Positions 45,477 through 55,800 are shown, numbered from the stretch's first letter. The stretch is DNA of 64,000 nt from Rhodopseudomonas sp. P2A-2r (GCF_026015985.1 NZ_CP110389.1:1396001-1460000), one strand, 5' to 3'. A program made the numbers and translations. Notes: generated by a model not told the origin, from the sequence alone.

Positions 45477-45962
45477 TCCTTGGGCTATCGTCAATGATCT
45501 ATCCGGGTTGGGTTACGTTTGGCGCAGCGGGCGTCTGATCGCGCGCCCCTTGTTCGCAAGCGCGCAATTTGATCGTTTTTCTTGACGCTTTCAAGGCCGC
45601 AGAGGGGGCTATGGGGTCGCAGGAGGGCTTCTTCTTCCCTCTCCCCCAGCGCTGCGAATCGGCGCGCAGTGGGCGAGGGGCCTAGGCGGCCTTTGGCCGC
45701 CGTTCTTAAGAAGGACGCCGATGCGTAGCGTCGGCTATGGCGAAGCGAAGGCGGGAGAGGGCCTTCCGCGCGGCGCCCCTCTCCCGGCCGCGCTGGCGCG
45801 CGTCCACCCTCTCCCACCTGCGCAAAGCTTCGCTTTGCTTGGGGGAGAGGGGAAGAAAGCACCCCTCCCATTTGACGCCCTGCAAAGAATTCGCCTAATA
45901 ATCCACGCAATAAGACCGGCCGCGTGCCATTCAGCGCTTTCCTCCATCAGGTCGAATCTCCC
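45477..45962. other. 486-base spacer holding a dispersed repeat
   Basis: No gene on either strand. Most of it (45623-45862) is a family A repeat; the rest is the divergent leader of asmA and the scoA leader. No clear promoter was fixed. Confidence 0.7.
45623..45862. repeat. dispersed repeat, family A (copy 2)
   Basis: CCTCTCCCCC ... TAGGCGGCC...GGCCGCCGTT, then GGACGCCGATGCGTAGCGTC, then GCGGGAGAGGG and a final AGCTTCGCTTTGC hairpin with GGGGGAGAGGGG. Same module order as 8398-8660. Confidence 0.75.
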
Positions 45963-46691
45963 ATGAACAAGGTCTATCCCGACGCCAAATCGGCCCTCGA
46001 CGGCATTCTCAAGGACGGCATGATGGTCATGTCCGGCGGCTTCGGCCTGTGCGGCATCGCCGAGGCGCTGTCCGACGCGCTGCGCGAATCCGGCGTCAAG
46101 GACCTCACCGTGGTCTCCAACAATGCCGGCGTCGACGGCATCGGCCTCAGCCGTCTGCTGGAAACCCGCCAGATCAAGAAGATGATCTCGTCCTATGTCG
46201 GCGAGAACAAGCTGTTCGCCGCGCAATTCCTGGCCGGCGAACTGGAACTCGAATTCTCCCCGCAGGGCACGCTGGCCGAGCGCATCCGCGCCGGCGGCGC
46301 CGGTATTCCCGGCTTCTACACCAAGACCGGCGTCGGCACGCTGATCTCGGAAGGCAAGGAGACCATGGAATTCAACGGCGAAAAGTACATGCTGGAGCGC
46401 GGCCTGTTTGCCGACCTGGCCATTGTGCATGCCTGGATGGGCGATACCGCCGGCAACCTCGTCTACCGCAAGACCGCGCGCAACTTTAACCCGATGATGG
46501 CCACTGCGGCCAGGATCACCGTCGCCGAGGTCGAGCATCTCGTTCCCGCCGGTCAGATCAATCCCGATCACATCCACACGCCGGGTATTTTCGTGAAGCG
46601 CATCGTCGAGGTCGGCACCGCGCAGAAGCGGATCGAACAGCGCACCACGCGCAAGCGCCCCGCACCCGCCGCAACCGGAGAGGAAGTCTGA
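45963..46691 (+). CDS. scoA: 3-oxoacid CoA-transferase subunit A
   Basis: A 242-residue alpha subunit transferring CoA from succinyl-CoA to acetoacetate (ketone-body or PHB use). Markers: [43 protein letters not shown], and [20 protein letters not shown]. Length is typical. The stop overlaps the subunit B start as TGATG. Confidence 0.94.
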   Translation: MNKVYPDAKSALDGILKDGMMVMSGGFGLCGIAEALSDALRESGVKDLTVVSNNAGVDGIGLSRLLETRQIKKMISSYVGENKLFAAQFLAGELELEFSPQGTLAERIRAGGAGIPGFYTKTGVGTLISEGKETMEFNGEKYMLERGLFADLAIVHAWMGDTAGNLVYRKTARNFNPMMATAARITVAEVEHLVPAGQINPDHIHTPGIFVKRIVEVGTAQKRIEQRTTRKRPAPAATGEEV

Positions 46692-47341
46692 TGGCCTGGA
46701 CCCGCGACCAAATGGCTGCCCGCGCAGCCAAGGAACTGAAGGACGGCTTCTACGTCAACCTCGGTATCGGTATCCCGACCCTGGTGTCGAACTACATTCC
46801 GGAAGGTGTCGACGTGCTCCTGCAGAGCGAGAACGGCATGCTCGGCATGGGCCCGTTCCCCTATGAAGGGGAAGAGGATCCCGACCTGATCAATGCCGGC
46901 AAGCAGACCGTCACCGAACTGCCCGAGACCAGCTATTTCTCGTCGTCGGATTCATTCGCCATGGTGCGCGGCGGCCATATCGACCTGTCGATCCTCGGCG
47001 CCATGCAGGTGGCGCAGAACGGCGACCTCGCCAACTGGATGATCCCCGGCAAGATGGTCAAGGGCATGGGCGGCGCCATGGACCTGGTCGCCGGCGTCAA
47101 ACGCGTCGTGGTGGTGATGGAGCATTCCGCCAAGGACGGTGCCAAGCTGCTGAAGAGCTGCAACCTGCCGCTGACCGGCGAGCGGGTGGTCGACATGGTG
47201 GTCACTGATCTTGCGGTGTTCACCATCGACAAGCACGGCAAGGACGGCATGGCGCTGATCGAGCTCGCCGACGGCGTCACGCTCGATGAGGTGAAGGCCA
47301 AGACCGAAGCCGAATTCCGCGTCGCGCTGACCAATACGTAA
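46691..47341 (+). CDS. scoB: 3-oxoacid CoA-transferase subunit B
   Basis: A 216-residue beta subunit carrying the catalytic Glu47 in [13 protein letters not shown], which forms the thioester with Co[20 protein letters not shown] and [18 protein letters not shown] are also typical. With subunit A it links acetoacetate to central metabolism, which fits the phasins and PHB storage elsewhere in the window. Confidence 0.95.
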   Translation: MAWTRDQMAARAAKELKDGFYVNLGIGIPTLVSNYIPEGVDVLLQSENGMLGMGPFPYEGEEDPDLINAGKQTVTELPETSYFSSSDSFAMVRGGHIDLSILGAMQVAQNGDLANWMIPGKMVKGMGGAMDLVAGVKRVVVVMEHSAKDGAKLLKSCNLPLTGERVVDMVVTDLAVFTIDKHGKDGMALIELADGVTLDEVKAKTEAEFRVALTNT

Positions 47342-47351
47342 GCGGCAAGTC

Positions 47352-47490
47352 CCGTTTCCCGGACGCGGTGCGGCATTCTTATGCCGCTCCGCAGATCGGG
47401 GATCCCGGTTTTTCCGCACAATACCGGGCCTCCGGATCAGCAGCGCACCACGTCGCAAGTGTGACGCGTTGCGCAGCATCCGGGGCACGC
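47352..47490. repeat. dispersed repeat, family B (copy 1)
   Basis: Modules CCCGGACGCGGTGC, a GCGGCATTCTTATGCCGC hairpin, CCGCAGATCGGGGATCC, then GCGCAGCATCCGGGGC. Shared with 48583-48708. Lies between scoB and the AI-2E transporter gene. Confidence 0.65.
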
Positions 47491-47511
47491 GCTCTCACAG
47501 AACGAGCCCCC

Positions 47512-48573
47512 ATGCGCGATCATCTCGAAGACAAGGCCTTCCTGATCCTGATCGTGGTGGTCTCGGTCGCGTTTGCCTGGATTCTCACCTCGTTCTACGG
47601 CGCCATCCTGTGGGGCGTCGTCATCGCCCTGATGTTCGCGCCGCTGCATCGCCAATTGCTGCGCAAGATGCCGCAGCGTTCGAACCTCGCAGCATTGGTG
47701 ATGATCCTGCTGATCGTCATGATCGTGATCCTGCCGCTGACGCTGATCGCGGCGTCGTTGACCCAGCAGGCCGCCACGGTGGTCGGCAGGATGCAGTCCG
47801 GCGAACTCAACTTCGGAAAGCTGCTGCAGCAGATGCTCGATGCGCTGCCAGGCTGGGCCACCGGGCTGCTCGACCGCTTCGGCGTCGCCAGCCTCGGCGA
47901 CATGCAGGAAAAACTCACGGCGGGTCTGGTCAAGGGCGGCCAGACCATCGCGGCGCAGGCGCTGGACATCGGCCAGAGCACGTTTGCGTTCATGGTCAGC
48001 CTGGTGATCATGCTCTATCTGCTGTTCTTCCTGTTCCGCGACGGCGATGCGCTGGCGCTCCGCGTCAAGGATGCGATCCCGCTGCGCGCCGGCCTGCGCG
48101 ACGAACTCCTGGAAAAATTCACCGTGGTGATCCGCGCCACGGTCAAGGGCAGCCTGCTGGTGGCGCTGGCGCAGGGCGCGCTCGGCGGCCTGATCTTCTG
48201 GATCCTCGGCATCAATGCGGCGCTGCTGTGGGCCGTGCTGATGGCGTTCCTGTCGCTGCTGCCCGCGGTCGGCGCCGGGCTGGTCTGGATGCCGGTGGCG
48301 CTGTATCTGCTCGCCACCGGTTCATACATCCAGGGCGCGATCCTGATCGCCTACGGCTTCTTCGTCATCGGCCTGGTCGACAACATCATGCGCCCGATGC
48401 TGGTCGGCAAGGACACCAAGCTGCCGGACTATGTGGTGCTGATCTCGACGCTGGGCGGCATCGAGGTGTTCGGGCTCAACGGTTTTGTCATCGGCCTGGT
48501 GATCGCCGCGATGTTCATCGCGGCGTGGGATATTTTTTCGACCCAGCGCAAGCAGGACAGCGTGGCGGGGTAG
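47512..48573 (+). CDS. AI-2E family transporter (UPF0118)
   Basis: A 353-residue membrane protein with about eight helices in the family arrangement: N-terminal pair (FLILIVVVSVAFAWILTSF, LVMILLIVMIVILPLTLI), a hydrophilic loop, and the C-terminal GINAALLWAVLMAFLSLLP, FFVIGLVDNIMRPMLVGK and ISTLGGIEVFGLNGFVIGLV. Some members export AI-2 or ions; function here is unknown. Start at ATG 47512. Confidence 0.92.
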   Translation: MRDHLEDKAFLILIVVVSVAFAWILTSFYGAILWGVVIALMFAPLHRQLLRKMPQRSNLAALVMILLIVMIVILPLTLIAASLTQQAATVVGRMQSGELNFGKLLQQMLDALPGWATGLLDRFGVASLGDMQEKLTAGLVKGGQTIAAQALDIGQSTFAFMVSLVIMLYLLFFLFRDGDALALRVKDAIPLRAGLRDELLEKFTVVIRATVKGSLLVALAQGALGGLIFWILGINAALLWAVLMAFLSLLPAVGAGLVWMPVALYLLATGSYIQGAILIAYGFFVIGLVDNIMRPMLVGKDTKLPDYVVLISTLGGIEVFGLNGFVIGLVIAAMFIAAWDIFSTQRKQDSVAG

Positions 48574-48582
48574 GTCACTTGC

Positions 48583-48708
48583 CCCGGACGCGATGCAATA
48601 CGAAGTATTGCTTCGCAGATCCGGGGCCTTGCCGGGCGCCGGCGTTCGCGACGGTCCCGGCTCTGCGCAGCGGCATGAGAATGCCGCAGCGCGTCCGGGA
48701 CAGGTGAC
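48583..48708. repeat. dispersed repeat, family B (copy 2)
   Basis: CCCCGGACGCGATGC, hairpin ATGCAATACGAAGTATTGC, CGCAGATCCGGGGCC, then GCGGCATGAGAATGCCGC and CGCGTCCGGGA. Between converging AI-2E transporter and fbpB. Confidence 0.65.
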
Positions 48709-50352
48709 CTACGCGGGCCCCTCCGGCAGGTCGGCGAAGCGCGTCAGCCACAGCACCGGGCCGACGCTCGCCGCCACGATCAGCAATGCGGCCAGCGCAC
48801 CGTCCTCGAAACTGCCGCGGCTGGCATGCTGATAGATCGAGGTCGCCAGCGTGTCGACGTTGAGCGGACGCAGCAGCAACGTCGCCGGCAATTCCTTGAG
48901 GCCGTCGACGAACACCACGATCACCGACCCGACCAGCGCCGGCCGCAGCAGCGGCAACTGGATGCGCCTGAGCGCGGTGAGCAGCGGTGCGCCGGCGGCC
49001 TGCGCGCTGTCGTCATAGTCGAGGGGAATGCGCGCGGCACCGGCCTTGACGAAGCCCGTGGGCACCGCGAGGAAGCGGATCACATAGGCGATCACCACGG
49101 CGGCGCCGGAGCCGACCATCACCAGCCCCGGCGGCGTCATGCCGACCGACGCCGCCATCGCGTTGAGTGCGCCATCGATGGCCAGCACCGGCGTCAGCAG
49201 GCCCAGCGCCAGCACCAGGCCGGGCAATGCGTAGCCGGCCTGTGCCGCGGCGAGGCTGAGATTGCTCGGCCATGTCGGGCGCCAGCGTTGCGCGAGCACG
49301 ACCGTCAGCCCGAGCAGTACGGCAATCACCGTCGCGCTCGAGGCCAGCGCCACCGAATGCCAGGCATCGCGCCACAGCGTCGGATCGAAGCGCGCGAACA
49401 ACCCGCGCTGGATCGCCTCGCGGATCAGGTACAGCATCGGCACCACGAAGCCGAGCAGCGCCGGCGTGACGCAGGCAGCGAAGGCAAGCGCGGCCGGCGC
49501 GCCGGAGAGCCGCCGGCGCGGCGACAGGCGCGGGCTCTCGGCGGAGAATTCGATGTTGACGTCGCGGCGCCCGCGACGCTCCACCGCGATCAGCACCGCC
49601 ACCGCGGCCAGCATGACCAAGGACAATTGTGCGGCGCCGCTCAGGCTGCCGCGGTTCAGCCAAGTGGTGAAGATCGAAACGGTCAGCGTGCGAACGCCGA
49701 GATATTCGCTGGCGCCGATATCGTTCAGCGTCTCCAGCGATACCAGCGCGACGCCGACCGCCAGTGCCGGCCGCGCGATCGGCAGCACGACCCGCCAGAA
49801 GATCGTCCACCGTCCGGCGCCGAGGACTTTGGCGGCTTCGGCGAAATCCGCGCTCTGCGCCTGGAACATCGCCCGCGCCGAGAGATACACATAGGGATAC
49901 AGCACGAGGCCGATGACGAAGACGGCGCCGGGCAGCGAGCGCAGGTTCGGCAGCAAAGCGACGGCGTCGCGCAGGGGCATCACGGTCGCCAGCGCACGAT
50001 GCATCAGGCCGAGCGGCTCGAACAGATCGACATAGACGTAGGCCGCGATGTAGGTGGGAATCGCCAGCGGCAGCGGCATCAGCCAGATCAGCAGCGTGCG
50101 GCCGCGAAAGTCATAAGTGGAAATCAGCCACGCCGCGCCGGCGCCGATGACGAGCGTCAGACTGCCGACGCCGAACAGCAGCAGCGCGGTGTCGCGCAGC
50201 GCCTGCGGCAGCACATAGGCGATCAGATGCGACCACAGATCCGGATCGGGCGTCAGCGCAAGCAGCGCGATGGATAGTACAGGCGCGGCGACGGCCAGCG
50301 CGGTGAGCGCGGCGATAATGGTGGCGAGGCGAGAGATGGGGGAGTGATTCAC
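48709..50352 (-). CDS. fbpB: ferric iron ABC transporter permease (FbpB type)
   Basis: A 547-residue fused permease with about twelve helices and two EAA-like loops (SADFAEAAKVLGAGRWTIFWRVVLP, and SAQAAGAPLLTALRRIQLPLL). The double-length single-chain layout is characteristic of FbpB/SfuB. The GTG at 50352 (VNHSPISRL) is chosen, since translation from 50439 would run through a repeat. Partner of fbpA upstream; no ATPase gene is adjacent. Confidence 0.9.
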   Translation of the reverse strand: MNHSPISRLATIIAALTALAVAAPVLSIALLALTPDPDLWSHLIAYVLPQALRDTALLLFGVGSLTLVIGAGAAWLISTYDFRGRTLLIWLMPLPLAIPTYIAAYVYVDLFEPLGLMHRALATVMPLRDAVALLPNLRSLPGAVFVIGLVLYPYVYLSARAMFQAQSADFAEAAKVLGAGRWTIFWRVVLPIARPALAVGVALVSLETLNDIGASEYLGVRTLTVSIFTTWLNRGSLSGAAQLSLVMLAAVAVLIAVERRGRRDVNIEFSAESPRLSPRRRLSGAPAALAFAACVTPALLGFVVPMLYLIREAIQRGLFARFDPTLWRDAWHSVALASSATVIAVLLGLTVVLAQRWRPTWPSNLSLAAAQAGYALPGLVLALGLLTPVLAIDGALNAMAASVGMTPPGLVMVGSGAAVVIAYVIRFLAVPTGFVKAGAARIPLDYDDSAQAAGAPLLTALRRIQLPLLRPALVGSVIVVFVDGLKELPATLLLRPLNVDTLATSIYQHASRGSFEDGALAALLIVAASVGPVLWLTRFADLPEGPA

Positions 50353-50369
50353 GACGGCGAAAATGAAAT

Positions 50370-50409
50370 CCCTCCCTCCCGCGAAGCTGCGCTTCGCCGG
50401 GGGAGGGAT
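50370..50409. repeat. short dispersed repeat between fbpA and fbpB
   Basis: CCTCCCTCCC, hairpin GCGAAGCTGCGCTTCGC, then GGGGGAGGGA. It resembles the ends of the family A repeats and sits in the operon spacer. Confidence 0.6.
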
Positions 50410-50435
50410 GAGGAAGAGCGCGCTACCTGTAGTCC

Positions 50436-51461
50436 TCAATTATCGAACCCGACTTTGTCCACCAGCATTGCCGCGGCCTTGCGGTTGGTGGCGATGCTGG
50501 CGATCGGCATGGTATCCGGCGTGAGCTTGCCGTAGCCGGCGATGGTCGGGTTGACCTTGACGCCGGCGCGCACCGGATATTCGTAGTTGGCGTCGGCATA
50601 CATCTGCTGTGCCGTTTCGCCAACCAGCCATTCGATCAGCTTGATCGCATTGGCCCTGTTCGGCGCGTTCTTGGCCAGCAGCACCGCGGACAGGTTCACA
50701 TGGGTGCCGCCGCCGGCGAAGGTCGGCAGGATCACGCGTGTGGCTTGGGCCCAGGGCTTCTTCTCGGGATCGGCATTCATCATCAGTGCCCAGTAGTAGG
50801 TGTTGCCGATGCCGATGTCGCACTTGCCGGCGGCCACGTCGCGCGCCGCCTCGCGGTCGCCGCCCGACGGCTTCTGCGCGAGGTTGGCCTTGAGGCCGCG
50901 CAGCCATTCCTCGGCCTTCGCCTCGCCGTGCTTGGCGACATAGGCGGCGAACAGGCCGTTGTTGTAGATGTGCTGGCCGGAGCGGATGCAGATCTTGCCC
51001 TTCCACTTGGGATCGGCAAGCTCCTCATAGGTGATGGCGTCCTGCTTGACGCGGTCCTTCGACGCATAGACCACGCGGGCGCGCATCGAGATGCCGGCCC
51101 AGTGCCCGGCCGGATCGCGGTACTGCGCCGGCACGATCTTGTCGATGACGTCGGACTTGATCGGCTGGGTGATGCCGGCCTGCACGGCGTCGTCGATGCG
51201 GCCGATATCCACCGTCAGCAGGACGTCGGCCGGGCTGCTGGCGCCCTCGGCCTTGATGCGCTGCTCGAGTCCGGAGCTGGCCGAAATCACGTTGACCTTG
51301 ACGCCGGTGTCCTTGCTGAAGGCGTCGAACAGCGGCTGCACCAGCTTGGTCTCGCGATAGGTGTAGACGTTGACCTCTTCGGCGGCCTGCAGTGCGGAGG
51401 CGCCGAGCGCGGCGAACGCGACAGCAGCGGACGTGATGGCGAGCATGCGACGTTTGATCAT
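50436..51461 (-). CDS. fbpA: ferric iron ABC transporter substrate-binding protein (FbpA type)
   Basis: A 341-residue periplasmic Fe3+-binding protein: signal peptide (TSAAVAFAALGASALQAA), EVNVYTYRE at the mature N terminus, and the adjacent ligand tyrosines in GNTYYWALM. A transferrin-like fold is typical. The ATG at 51461 is preferred to a TTG at 51467. A sequence near 51552 resembles an iron-control element. Confidence 0.92.
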   Translation of the reverse strand: MIKRRMLAITSAAVAFAALGASALQAAEEVNVYTYRETKLVQPLFDAFSKDTGVKVNVISASSGLEQRIKAEGASSPADVLLTVDIGRIDDAVQAGITQPIKSDVIDKIVPAQYRDPAGHWAGISMRARVVYASKDRVKQDAITYEELADPKWKGKICIRSGQHIYNNGLFAAYVAKHGEAKAEEWLRGLKANLAQKPSGGDREAARDVAAGKCDIGIGNTYYWALMMNADPEKKPWAQATRVILPTFAGGGTHVNLSAVLLAKNAPNRANAIKLIEWLVGETAQQMYADANYEYPVRAGVKVNPTIAGYGKLTPDTMPIASIATNRKAAAMLVDKVGFDN

Positions 51462-51551
51462 GAACAAGGCCCCGGTGGATGAGCAGCAATGCCGTGTCAG
51501 TAGCGCAGCAGGCGCAGCGCTGTCCCCGACACAATGTCGCAGGAGTCGCCA

Positions 51552-51568
51552 TTTAGAGCGATTCCAGG
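51552..51568. promoter_or_regulatory. possible Irr/ICE-like iron-control box upstream of fbpA
   Basis: TTTAGAGCGATTCCAGG resembles the Irr-binding iron control element (about TTTAGAA-N3-TTCTAAA): the left half and central TTC match, the last bases do not. It is about 91 bases upstream of the fbpA start, on a gene for iron uptake. Candidate only. Confidence 0.4.
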
Positions 51569-51629
51569 CAGCAAGCTCGTCCGCCTCGATCGGCAGTCGA
51601 TAGCCGGAACGTGCCGTATTCCATGTCGC

Positions 51630-53228
51630 TTAGTGGTCCGCCTCCAGCGCGCGCCTGAGCCGGCGGATGATGACGCCGCGGGCGCGGTCGTCGGCCGCGG
51701 CGCGCATCTGATCGTTGATGTCGAGAATGAGCTTCGACATGTCGTTGTGCCAGTCGAGTGCGACCACCGCTTCGGGGGCGAGCCGGCGGCGGTGTGTGCC
51801 GTCGAGCAGCGTCGGAGCCGACGTCGAAAGCTCGTAGATGTCATCGAGAACCGGCTGGAAGATTTTTGCCCCCGGAACGATCCGGCCGGAGATCAACTCG
51901 GACAGGCCGGCGATCGCAGGCTCTTCGCCGTGAACCAAAAATATCCCGCGCTGGATCGGGCGCCGGGCGGCGATCCAGCGCGACAATTCGGCATTGTCGG
52001 CGTGGCCGGAATAATCATCGATCTGGCGGATGCGGGCAGCGACACGGATCTCTTCGCCCTGAATACGGACCGCCTTGGCGCCGTCGGCAATGAAACGTCC
52101 GAGCGTGCCCTGGGCCTGGAAACCGACCAGCAGCACCGTGCCGTTGCTCTTGCACAGCCAGCGTTTGAGATGATGACGGATGCGGCCGGCGTCGCACATG
52201 CCACTGGCTGCAATGATCACATGAAAGCCGTTGAGCCTGGCGATCGACTTGCTTTCGTCGACGGTCTCGGTGAAGCGGAGATGGGGAGAACTGAGCAGTC
52301 GATTGACGTCGACACCTTGATCCAGGCTGGCAGCGTGGTTGCGGAACACTTCCGTGGCACGGATCGCCAGCGGCGAATCGAGAAAGATCGGTGCCGTCGG
52401 TACCTCGCCATGGTCCATCAGATCGACCAGATCGACGATCAGTTCCTGGGTGCGTTCGACCGCGAAGGCGGGAATCACCAGCGCGCCCCTGGCCGCAGCG
52501 GCGTCGCGGACTTCGGCGGCAAGGCGCTGGCGACGCTGCTGCGGCGTGATTGGCGCACGTGCACGGTTGCCATAGGTGGATTCCGACATCACGTAGTCGA
52601 ATCCGGCCGGCGCTTCTGGATCTGGTTGCAGCAGCTTCGCATCGGGGCCGATATCGCCCGAGGCCAGCAGCCGCAAGGGTTTGCCGCCTGCGCCTTCGCC
52701 GGCGAATTCAATTTCGATCGAGGCCGAACCAAGCAAGTGACCGGCGTTCCAGTAACGCGCGCGAACGCCCGGGATGACGTCGGCCCAGGTCTCGTATTCG
52801 ACGGGCCTGAACGCGTCCAGCGATGCGATGGCATCGGCCTGGGTGTAGATCGGACTGACCTCGGGCCGCCCGCGCGCAATATTGCGCCTGTTGAGCGCCG
52901 CGACCTCCGATTCCTGAATGCTTCCGGCATCGGGCAGCATGTACGAGCAGAGATCGATCGTGCCGCGCGTCGCCAGAATCGGTCCGCCAAATCCTTCGCT
53001 GACCAGTTTCGGCAGTAGTCCGCTGTGATCGATATGTGCGTGCGTCAGCAGCACGGTGTCGATGTCGGCGGGAGCAAATGGAAAGGCGCCGTAGTTCAGT
53101 TCCTTGAGGGTTTTCTGCCCCTGGAACAATCCGCAATCGACCAGGAAGCGTCCGGTTTGCGTCCGGAACAGATAGCAGGAGCCAGTCACGGTGCGGGCAG
53201 CCCCGCAGAATTGGATGGTCACGCTCAT
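51630..53228 (-). CDS. MBL-fold beta-CASP metallo-hydrolase (RNase-like)
   Basis: A 532-residue metallo-beta-lactamase-fold protein with a beta-CASP insertion and RMMBL C-terminal domain, as in RNA-processing nucleases. Zinc motifs: HAHIDHSG (motif 2), a GHLLGSASIEIEF segment, GDIG, and the later YGNR and SGHADN (motif B/C region). Its start overlaps the prs stop as ATGA, so it is the last gene of a coupled three-gene operon. RNase activity is inferred; the long C-terminal tail is unassigned. Confidence 0.88.
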   Translation of the reverse strand: MSVTIQFCGAARTVTGSCYLFRTQTGRFLVDCGLFQGQKTLKELNYGAFPFAPADIDTVLLTHAHIDHSGLLPKLVSEGFGGPILATRGTIDLCSYMLPDAGSIQESEVAALNRRNIARGRPEVSPIYTQADAIASLDAFRPVEYETWADVIPGVRARYWNAGHLLGSASIEIEFAGEGAGGKPLRLLASGDIGPDAKLLQPDPEAPAGFDYVMSESTYGNRARAPITPQQRRQRLAAEVRDAAAARGALVIPAFAVERTQELIVDLVDLMDHGEVPTAPIFLDSPLAIRATEVFRNHAASLDQGVDVNRLLSSPHLRFTETVDESKSIARLNGFHVIIAASGMCDAGRIRHHLKRWLCKSNGTVLLVGFQAQGTLGRFIADGAKAVRIQGEEIRVAARIRQIDDYSGHADNAELSRWIAARRPIQRGIFLVHGEEPAIAGLSELISGRIVPGAKIFQPVLDDIYELSTSAPTLLDGTHRRRLAPEAVVALDWHNDMSKLILDINDQMRAAADDRARGVIIRRLRRALEADH

Positions 53229-54145
53229 GTCTGAATCTCCGGACGGATCTGGCCTTTGGTTTCGTCACGCAAGGCCGCGACGAACAATTCGTCGAGCACG
53301 ATCGCATTGGTTGGATGCGGCACGCTGTGGGTCGAGCGGATCGAACGGATGCCCGCGTCAGTGAATTGGGCGATCGTGTCGGCCGGGAACAGCGCGTGCG
53401 TGACGACGGCATCGATCTGTGTGGCGCCCGCCGCTGTCAGCGCCCTCGCGCAGGTGATCAGCGTGCCGCCCGAGGAGACGATGTCATCGACCAGCAGGGC
53501 CGGGCGACCTGCGATCAGTCGCGGATCGGAAAATCCGATCTCCACGGATCGATCGCCATGGCGGATTTTTTGCGCAACGGTGTATGTGAGGCCAAGCCGG
53601 CCCGCCAGATCGCTCACCCATTGCCGGGATTCGGCATCGGGTCCGATCAAGACCGTTGCGGGATCGAGGTGGGTCTTGCGCAGCGCATCGGCGATTGCAG
53701 GCATGGCCGAGAGGTTTTCCGCGGCGATGCCGGGAAACACGGTTCTGATGTCCGGGGTGCGATGCAGATGCGCGTCGACCGTGATCACGCGATCGACGAT
53801 TCCGGCAAGCAGTCGGCCGATCGCCTTCTGGCTGATCGCCTCGCCGTCGTGAAAGGCCGTATCCTGGCGCATGTAGCAGAGATATGGCGCCAGCAGGATG
53901 AGGCGCTTGCAACCGTCGCGCCGCAGCGCTTCCGCGGCGAACAGCAGCGCGATGAGCTTGTCGTTGGGCTGGTCGAGCGAAGCATAAATGACAGTCGTTG
54001 GCGTTGCCGGACCAACCGTCACCCGCATTTCCCCGTCAGGGAACGTGTGCAGGGCGATACCATGCACTGGTACGTCAAGCCGCAGCGCGAGCCGCGCGGC
54101 ATCGCTGGCTGAAGCCGGCAGCGCCTGGATGGAGATCTCGTTCAC
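53225..54145 (-). CDS. ribose-phosphate pyrophosphokinase family protein
   Basis: A 306-residue PRPP-synthetase-like protein. The PRPP-loop motif [13 protein letters not shown] is present and the flexible-loop region reads [20 protein letters not shown], closer to archaeal class III enzymes than to bacterial class I. The histidine segment [11 protein letters not shown] replaces the usual VDLHADQIQGFF. Both neighbours overlap by four bases. It may make PRPP from ribose-5-phosphate or work with a ribose-bisphosphate in the adjacent salvage route. Confidence 0.85.
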   Translation of the reverse strand: MNEISIQALPASASDAARLALRLDVPVHGIALHTFPDGEMRVTVGPATPTTVIYASLDQPNDKLIALLFAAEALRRDGCKRLILLAPYLCYMRQDTAFHDGEAISQKAIGRLLAGIVDRVITVDAHLHRTPDIRTVFPGIAAENLSAMPAIADALRKTHLDPATVLIGPDAESRQWVSDLAGRLGLTYTVAQKIRHGDRSVEIGFSDPRLIAGRPALLVDDIVSSGGTLITCARALTAAGATQIDAVVTHALFPADTIAQFTDAGIRSIRSTHSVPHPTNAIVLDELFVAALRDETKGQIRPEIQT

Positions 54146-55686
54146 GATGCTGTCCGCTCGATGGGTGAATACTGGCCATCGATCGCGTAGCCGGTATTGG
54201 CCTTCGCTGCTGCCGCCGCCAGATCGTGCTCCGAGCGGTCGAACGTGTAGACCCGGTAGAGCGGTTCTCCCTGATCGACGCGGTCGCCGATCTTCTTGAA
54301 CAACTTGATGCCGGCCCCCTTGTCGATCGGCGCGCCCGCCGTGCGGGCCAGGCGGTTCAATTGCAGGCAGTCGATGCCCACGACCGTTCCGTCCGCCGAG
54401 GCGGTCACGTCGAACGTCGACGTCCCGAGAGTCGTGCGGCAGGATGACGGCCCCTGCGCGTCGATCACCTTTTGCATTTTCTTGAGCGCCGCGCCGCTGT
54501 CGAGCAGTTCGCGGGCGCGCGCATAGCCGCTGCCGCCGCGCAGTTGCGGATCGTATTCGAGCAAATGCGCAGCCAGCCGCAGCGATTTTTCGCGCAGGTC
54601 GGCGGGGGCCATGGGATCGTTGGCGAGAACCGCCATGACATCCTGGGCCTCGAGCACCGGGCCGATGCCGCTGCCGATCGGTTGGCGGCCGTCGGTGGTG
54701 ATCACCTCGACCGAGATGCCGAAATGATCGCCGACGAATTCGAACAGCTTGCGCAGCCGCATCGCTTCCAGTGCATTTGTAACCTTGGCCGTCGGGCCGA
54801 CCGGCAGGTCGATCAGCAGATGGGTCGACCCGGCCGCGAGCTTTTTCGACATGATCGAGGCGACCATCTGCTCGCGGGTGTCGAGGCTGAGCGGACGTTC
54901 GACTGAAATCAGGATGTCATCGGCCGGCGACAGGTTGACATGGCCGCCCCACACCAGACAGCCGTTGCATGCCGCAACGACTTCTTTCATCTCCCCGACG
55001 CCCAGATCGACCCGCGCCAGCACTTCCATCGTGTCGGCCGTGCCAGCCGGCGAGGTAATGGCGCGCGATGATGTCTTGGGAATGGTGAGGCCGTGCGCGG
55101 CGACGATCGGCACCACGATCATCGAGGTGCGATTGCCTGGAATGCCGCCAATGCAATGCTTGTCGACGACAATCGGGCTGCTCCATTTGAGCTGCGTTCC
55201 GGCTCCCGCCATCGCCCGGACGAGCGCGAGCAATTCATCGCTGGTCATGAAGCTGGCCGAGCTGATCAGGAACGCGGCGATTTCCATGTCCGAATAGCGA
55301 TAATGTGTGAGGTCGTCGATGATGGCGTCGATTTGAGCCGCGTTCAGCGTCCGCCCCTGAATCTTGCCACGGACGGCATCGAGACTGTCAGGCGCCGCCG
55401 CAGGCGTGACCATCACCAGCGTGCCGGCCGGTTCGGCGAAGCGCCGGAAGGCGGGTTCGGACAGGCCGATGTCGTCGGGGTCCACCAGCCCATCGTCGTC
55501 GGTGATCAGAAGCGTCGCCAGCAGGACTTTTGAATTGCAGCGCAGTTCGACGCGGCTGAAGCCGCGAAAGATTTCCGGACGCAGCGCCTTTGAGCGGCGC
55601 GAAATGACAACCACGTTTTCCCGGCCCGTATCAAGATTGACGCGGCGGATCATCAACTGCGGGCGAGAGGAATCAGTGGCCTTCAT
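54142..55686 (-). CDS. AMP phosphorylase / thymidine phosphorylase family protein
   Basis: A 514-residue nucleoside phosphorylase. It has an N-terminal domain of about 85 residues absent from ordinary bacterial DeoA (~440 aa), then the phosphorylase core with [16 protein letters not shown] (K-H at 176-177) and [15 protein letters not shown], the latter matching the archaeal AMP-phosphorylase group. Such enzymes convert AMP and phosphate to adenine and ribose-1,5-bisphosphate. The ATG at 55686 is preferred to a GTG at 55692. First gene of the operon; a perfect FixK box lies 115 bases upstream. Confidence 0.85.
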   Translation of the reverse strand: MKATDSSRPQLMIRRVNLDTGRENVVVISRRSKALRPEIFRGFSRVELRCNSKVLLATLLITDDDGLVDPDDIGLSEPAFRRFAEPAGTLVMVTPAAAPDSLDAVRGKIQGRTLNAAQIDAIIDDLTHYRYSDMEIAAFLISSASFMTSDELLALVRAMAGAGTQLKWSSPIVVDKHCIGGIPGNRTSMIVVPIVAAHGLTIPKTSSRAITSPAGTADTMEVLARVDLGVGEMKEVVAACNGCLVWGGHVNLSPADDILISVERPLSLDTREQMVASIMSKKLAAGSTHLLIDLPVGPTAKVTNALEAMRLRKLFEFVGDHFGISVEVITTDGRQPIGSGIGPVLEAQDVMAVLANDPMAPADLREKSLRLAAHLLEYDPQLRGGSGYARARELLDSGAALKKMQKVIDAQGPSSCRTTLGTSTFDVTASADGTVVGIDCLQLNRLARTAGAPIDKGAGIKLFKKIGDRVDQGEPLYRVYTFDRSEHDLAAAAAKANTGYAIDGQYSPIERTAS

Positions 55687-55800
55687 GAACACCTAACTCC
55701 GGGAGGGAAATGCAAGGCAGCTCGATTCCAGCATCGTGGCCGACGGTAGCGCGCGAGGCGCGTCATTTCTGGCGAGCCTAGGGCTTCTGCTGGGGGGCGC

